From an uncultured Lactobacillus sp. (GTDB lineage: Bacteria; Bacillota; Bacilli; Lactobacillales; Lactobacillaceae), in NCBI GenBank assembly GCA_947252915.1, contig CAMXWI010000037.1, forward strand, positions 1 through 7,583: DNA of 7,583 bases, in the 5' to 3' direction. The position numbers and the translations under genes were made by a program. Each line of letters begins with the position of its first letter. Positions within the stretch are counted from its first letter, which is position 1. Under the pieces are notes generated by a model. That model was not told where the DNA came from and ran no database searches. It saw only the letters and a program-made list of their open reading frames with translations. Below are positions 6,149 to 7,583 of the stretch, in pieces.

Positions 6149-6170
6149 TACGCAGTTTTTTCTTCCTTAA
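6149..6170. repeat. 22-bp intergenic element, copy 2 (candidate operator)
   Basis: The + strand reads TACGCAGT followed by TTTTTCTTCCTTAA, matching copy 1 (5680-5701) at 19 of 22 positions. Here it lies next to the -35 of the cluster promoter and within the untranslated leader of the HxlR gene, just before its ribosome binding site. That position would allow autoregulation. The T-rich composition makes part of the match less significant. Confidence 0.5.
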
Positions 6171-6192
6171 AATTTTTTGGAGGTGCTTAAAA

Positions 6193-6555
6193 ATGAAGCA
6201 ACAAGAGTTTGACCAAAAGATTAAATACTTTCATGAAAATATGCCACCTCAGTGTCCGATCTTATATTCAATGAAGATTATTGGCTCAAAATGGAAAATT
6301 CCGGTCATGTGGTATCTAATGCTCAATGACGGTCAGCACTATAATGAATTGAAACGGAGCATTGGTTCCATTACGAATACGATGCTGACAAAGAGTCTGC
6401 GGGAATTAGAAGAGGACGGCCTTTTGGAACGCCATTCTAAGGGAACAGTCCCTCCTTCTGTAACTTATCATTTAACCGATACCGGAAAGAATCTAATTTA
6501 TACGATGGGCGACCTCTTTGAATGGGGGAAGTCTTTGATGGAAAAACAACAATAA
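6193..6555 (+). CDS. HxlR-family winged-helix transcriptional regulator, single cysteine (120 aa)
   Basis: A small DNA-binding protein that should work as a dimer. CPILYSMKIIGSKWKIPVMW (21-40) is the HxlR signature; SIGSITNTMLTKSLRELEEDG (56-76) is the recognition helix region, and VTYHLTDTGK (90-99) forms the wing. Cys21 is the only cysteine and sits where YodB, CatR and HypR of Bacillus subtilis carry their redox- or electrophile-sensing Cys, so thiol alkylation or an inter-subunit disulfide could release DNA. The start is ATG 6193 with GGAGG at 6179-6183; an in-frame ATG at 6130 has no site and lies almost on the transcription start. It is divergent from the tautomerase gene with a 116-bp gap, and probably represses the cluster and itself. 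Family call firm, inducer inferred. Confidence 0.92.
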   Translation: MKQQEFDQKIKYFHENMPPQCPILYSMKIIGSKWKIPVMWYLMLNDGQHYNELKRSIGSITNTMLTKSLRELEEDGLLERHSKGTVPPSVTYHLTDTGKNLIYTMGDLFEWGKSLMEKQQ

Positions 6556-6556
6556 T

Positions 6557-6596
6557 AAAAGAGGGTGATCACAAAAAAACGTGATCACCCTCTTTT
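6557..6596. terminator. Bidirectional rho-independent terminator
   Basis: A 16-bp perfect inverted repeat (AAAAGAGGGTGATCAC, 6557-6572, and its complement 6581-6596) encloses an 8-nt loop. The GC-rich core is flanked by A on one side and T on the other, so each strand has a hairpin followed by a U-run. It begins 1 bp after the HxlR stop and ends 10 bp before the lipoprotein stop, serving both converging genes. Confidence 0.92.
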
Positions 6597-6606
6597 GGGT
6601 CCACTA

Positions 6607-7509
6607 TTATTTAGTTACATCTGCTGAAGTTGGACCATAGGTACTTTGATCATCAAAGGCTTTAAAGCTGCCACCTTCTAGGGTGCCATATTTAGCCTCA
6701 ATGTGATATTTATTTTTCCCTGTCTTGGTAATGGTGAATTGATCTTGCCCCTTGGCCCCAGGGTAGGTAATCATGACATAACCACCGTTACTGGTTGGAT
6801 GACTTCCGTCGTGCATCGTCTTAGCAGAGTCATAATTGAAGTCAGTAAATCCACCCTTTTGAATCAAAGCTGCAGCATCTTCAAACGATAACTCTGCTGT
6901 ACTAGAAGTATCATTATCTTTCTTGGTGGTTGAGGATTGCTTTGCTGATCCATTACCATTGGCAATTTTAGCGAAATTGCTAGAAACATCCGTATTCTTT
7001 GTTGGTGTCCAGTTTGGAGTACCGTTCGTGCTTTGCTCTACTAAAGCTACTGGTTCCCCGTTATGAAAAGCAAAAGCATACGTAATGTGGGTGGCCGCAT
7101 TCCCCGGACGATCATAGTTGTACAAAGCAACCACGTTATAGTCGTATGATCCCTTTCCTGATGGTGCCCAACCAATTGAATCGTTACTACCATTTACGGT
7201 TGTCTTACTAAGGTCTTTGGGATAATACATCCCAGCCTTGGTTTTTAAGTCAGTGTTCCCATCATATTTAGTATAAGATTGCCCCATCGTTGGCGCCCAT
7301 TGATTAATAAAACTCGTTAATTCTTGGTCCTTTTTCTTATTCCAAAGAGCTGAAGAATTAGATTGAGTGGATCCTTTCTGAACACTCTTTGATGATGAGG
7401 TCGCGGCTTGATTGGAGTGATTAGTCGGTGAACTCTTACCACAACCGCCTAATAAAATTGAAATTCCCGCTAACGCACTAATTGTTACTAAAGTTCTTTT
7501 CCGAAGCAT
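6607..7509 (-). CDS. DUF4767-type lipoprotein (300 aa)
   Basis: An exported lipoprotein. A positive N-terminus (MLRKR), a hydrophobic stretch (7-20) and the lipobox LGGC give lipidated Cys23, anchoring the protein on the outer face of the membrane. Residues 24-54 are a Ser/Thr/Asn-rich linker. The region LWNKKKDQELTSFINQWA (55-72) through NWTPT (166-170) matches the DUF4767 domain common in lactobacilli. A second Ser/Thr/Lys linker (188-205) leads to a C-terminal domain, FEDAAALIQKGGFTDF (209-224) onward, rich in beta strands and seen in similar lactobacillary lipoproteins. The start has AAGGGAGAG at normal spacing. It converges with the regulator and is unrelated to the cluster by strand. 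Its promoter is not visible because natural sequence ends about 38 bp upstream. Function unknown. Confidence 0.85.
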   Translation of the reverse strand: MLRKRTLVTISALAGISILLGGCGKSSPTNHSNQAATSSSKSVQKGSTQSNSSALWNKKKDQELTSFINQWAPTMGQSYTKYDGNTDLKTKAGMYYPKDLSKTTVNGSNDSIGWAPSGKGSYDYNVVALYNYDRPGNAATHITYAFAFHNGEPVALVEQSTNGTPNWTPTKNTDVSSNFAKIANGNGSAKQSSTTKKDNDTSSTAELSFEDAAALIQKGGFTDFNYDSAKTMHDGSHPTSNGGYVMITYPGAKGQDQFTITKTGKNKYHIEAKYGTLEGGSFKAFDDQSTYGPTSADVTK

Positions 7510-7547
7510 TCTGTACTCTCCCTTAATTATGAATAACCGTTTTATAG

Positions 7548-7580
7548 CTGTCTCTTATACACATCTGACGCTGCCGACGA
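7548..7580 (+). other. Illumina Nextera adapter (sequencing artefact)
   Basis: The sequence from 7548 begins with CTGTCTCTTATACACATCT, the reverse complement of the Tn5 mosaic end AGATGTGTATAAGAGACAG, and continues with GACGCTGCCGACGA, the rest of the Nextera read-1 adapter. The full 33 bases match. The final three bases (7581-7583) would be the start of the index. This is untrimmed library adapter, not genome; natural DNA ends at about 7547. Confidence 0.98.
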
Positions 7581-7583
7581 TTG

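Noticed and set aside
6130..6192. Upstream start for the HxlR regulator at 6130
   Set aside because: No ribosome binding site, position close to the predicted transcription start, and the added residues are not typical of the family.
7548..7580. Natural Tn5-like transposon end
   Set aside because: The match extends beyond the mosaic end through the full Nextera read-1 adapter at the extreme end of the sequence, so it is library-derived.
1..7583. CRISPR array, tRNA, rRNA, phage genes or attachment sites
   Set aside because: No regularly spaced repeats, no cloverleaf-like sequence and no integrase or phage-like protein were seen on either strand.

Overview
The window looks like a chromosomal contig end from a low-to-moderate GC member of the Lactobacillaceae, possibly Limosilactobacillus-like; the species cannot be fixed from the sequence. 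Evidence: strong AGGAGG-type ribosome binding sites, a DUF4767-type lactobacillary lipoprotein, the start of a POT-family di-/tripeptide transporter (dtpT) and a seven-gene cluster of lactobacillary enzymes. The last 36 bases are not biological: positions 7548-7580 match the Illumina Nextera read-1 adapter, so the natural sequence stops at about 7547.

Layout, left to right. 1-52 (-): first 17 codons of dtpT, cut by the window edge. 65-188: leader and putative promoter of dtpT, with a small hairpin. 189-6076 (-): a tightly packed cluster read right to left. In transcription order it holds a MIF-like tautomerase (5714-6076), Old Yellow Enzyme B (OYE-B, 4541-5647, interrupted by one in-frame TAA), a cysteine-less DsbA/SpxH-like thioredoxin-fold protein (3672-4529), alpha/beta hydrolase B (2805-3668), a TMEM175/DUF1211 membrane protein (2185-2781), Old Yellow Enzyme A (OYE-A, 1071-2195) and alpha/beta hydrolase A (189-1052). 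After the tautomerase, gaps are 3-23 bp, with one 11-bp overlap; the only larger gap (66 bp, before OYE-B) holds a good internal promoter. 6077-6192: divergent promoter region. 6193-6555 (+): HxlR-family regulator with a single cysteine. 6557-6596: a 16-bp perfect hairpin serving as terminator for both converging genes. 6607-7509 (-): DUF4767-type lipoprotein.

How it may work together (inference). A one-cysteine HxlR repressor divergent to FMN ene-reductases resembles the quinone/aldehyde-sensing YodB/CatR/HypR circuits of Bacillus. The cluster therefore looks like an inducible response to electrophiles, or to plant phenolic esters and enones: hydrolases open esters, OYEs reduce activated C=C bonds, the tautomerase handles keto/enol forms, and a potassium-channel-family protein is translationally coupled to OYE-A. 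A degenerate 22-bp element (19/22 identical) occurs in both intergenic regions and is a candidate operator.

The cluster contains a duplicated OYE + hydrolase pair, and several members have lost canonical active-site residues. OYE-B carries a stop codon, OYE-A has Gln in place of the substrate-binding His, and the thioredoxin-fold protein has no cysteine at all. The cluster is either decaying or has been repurposed.
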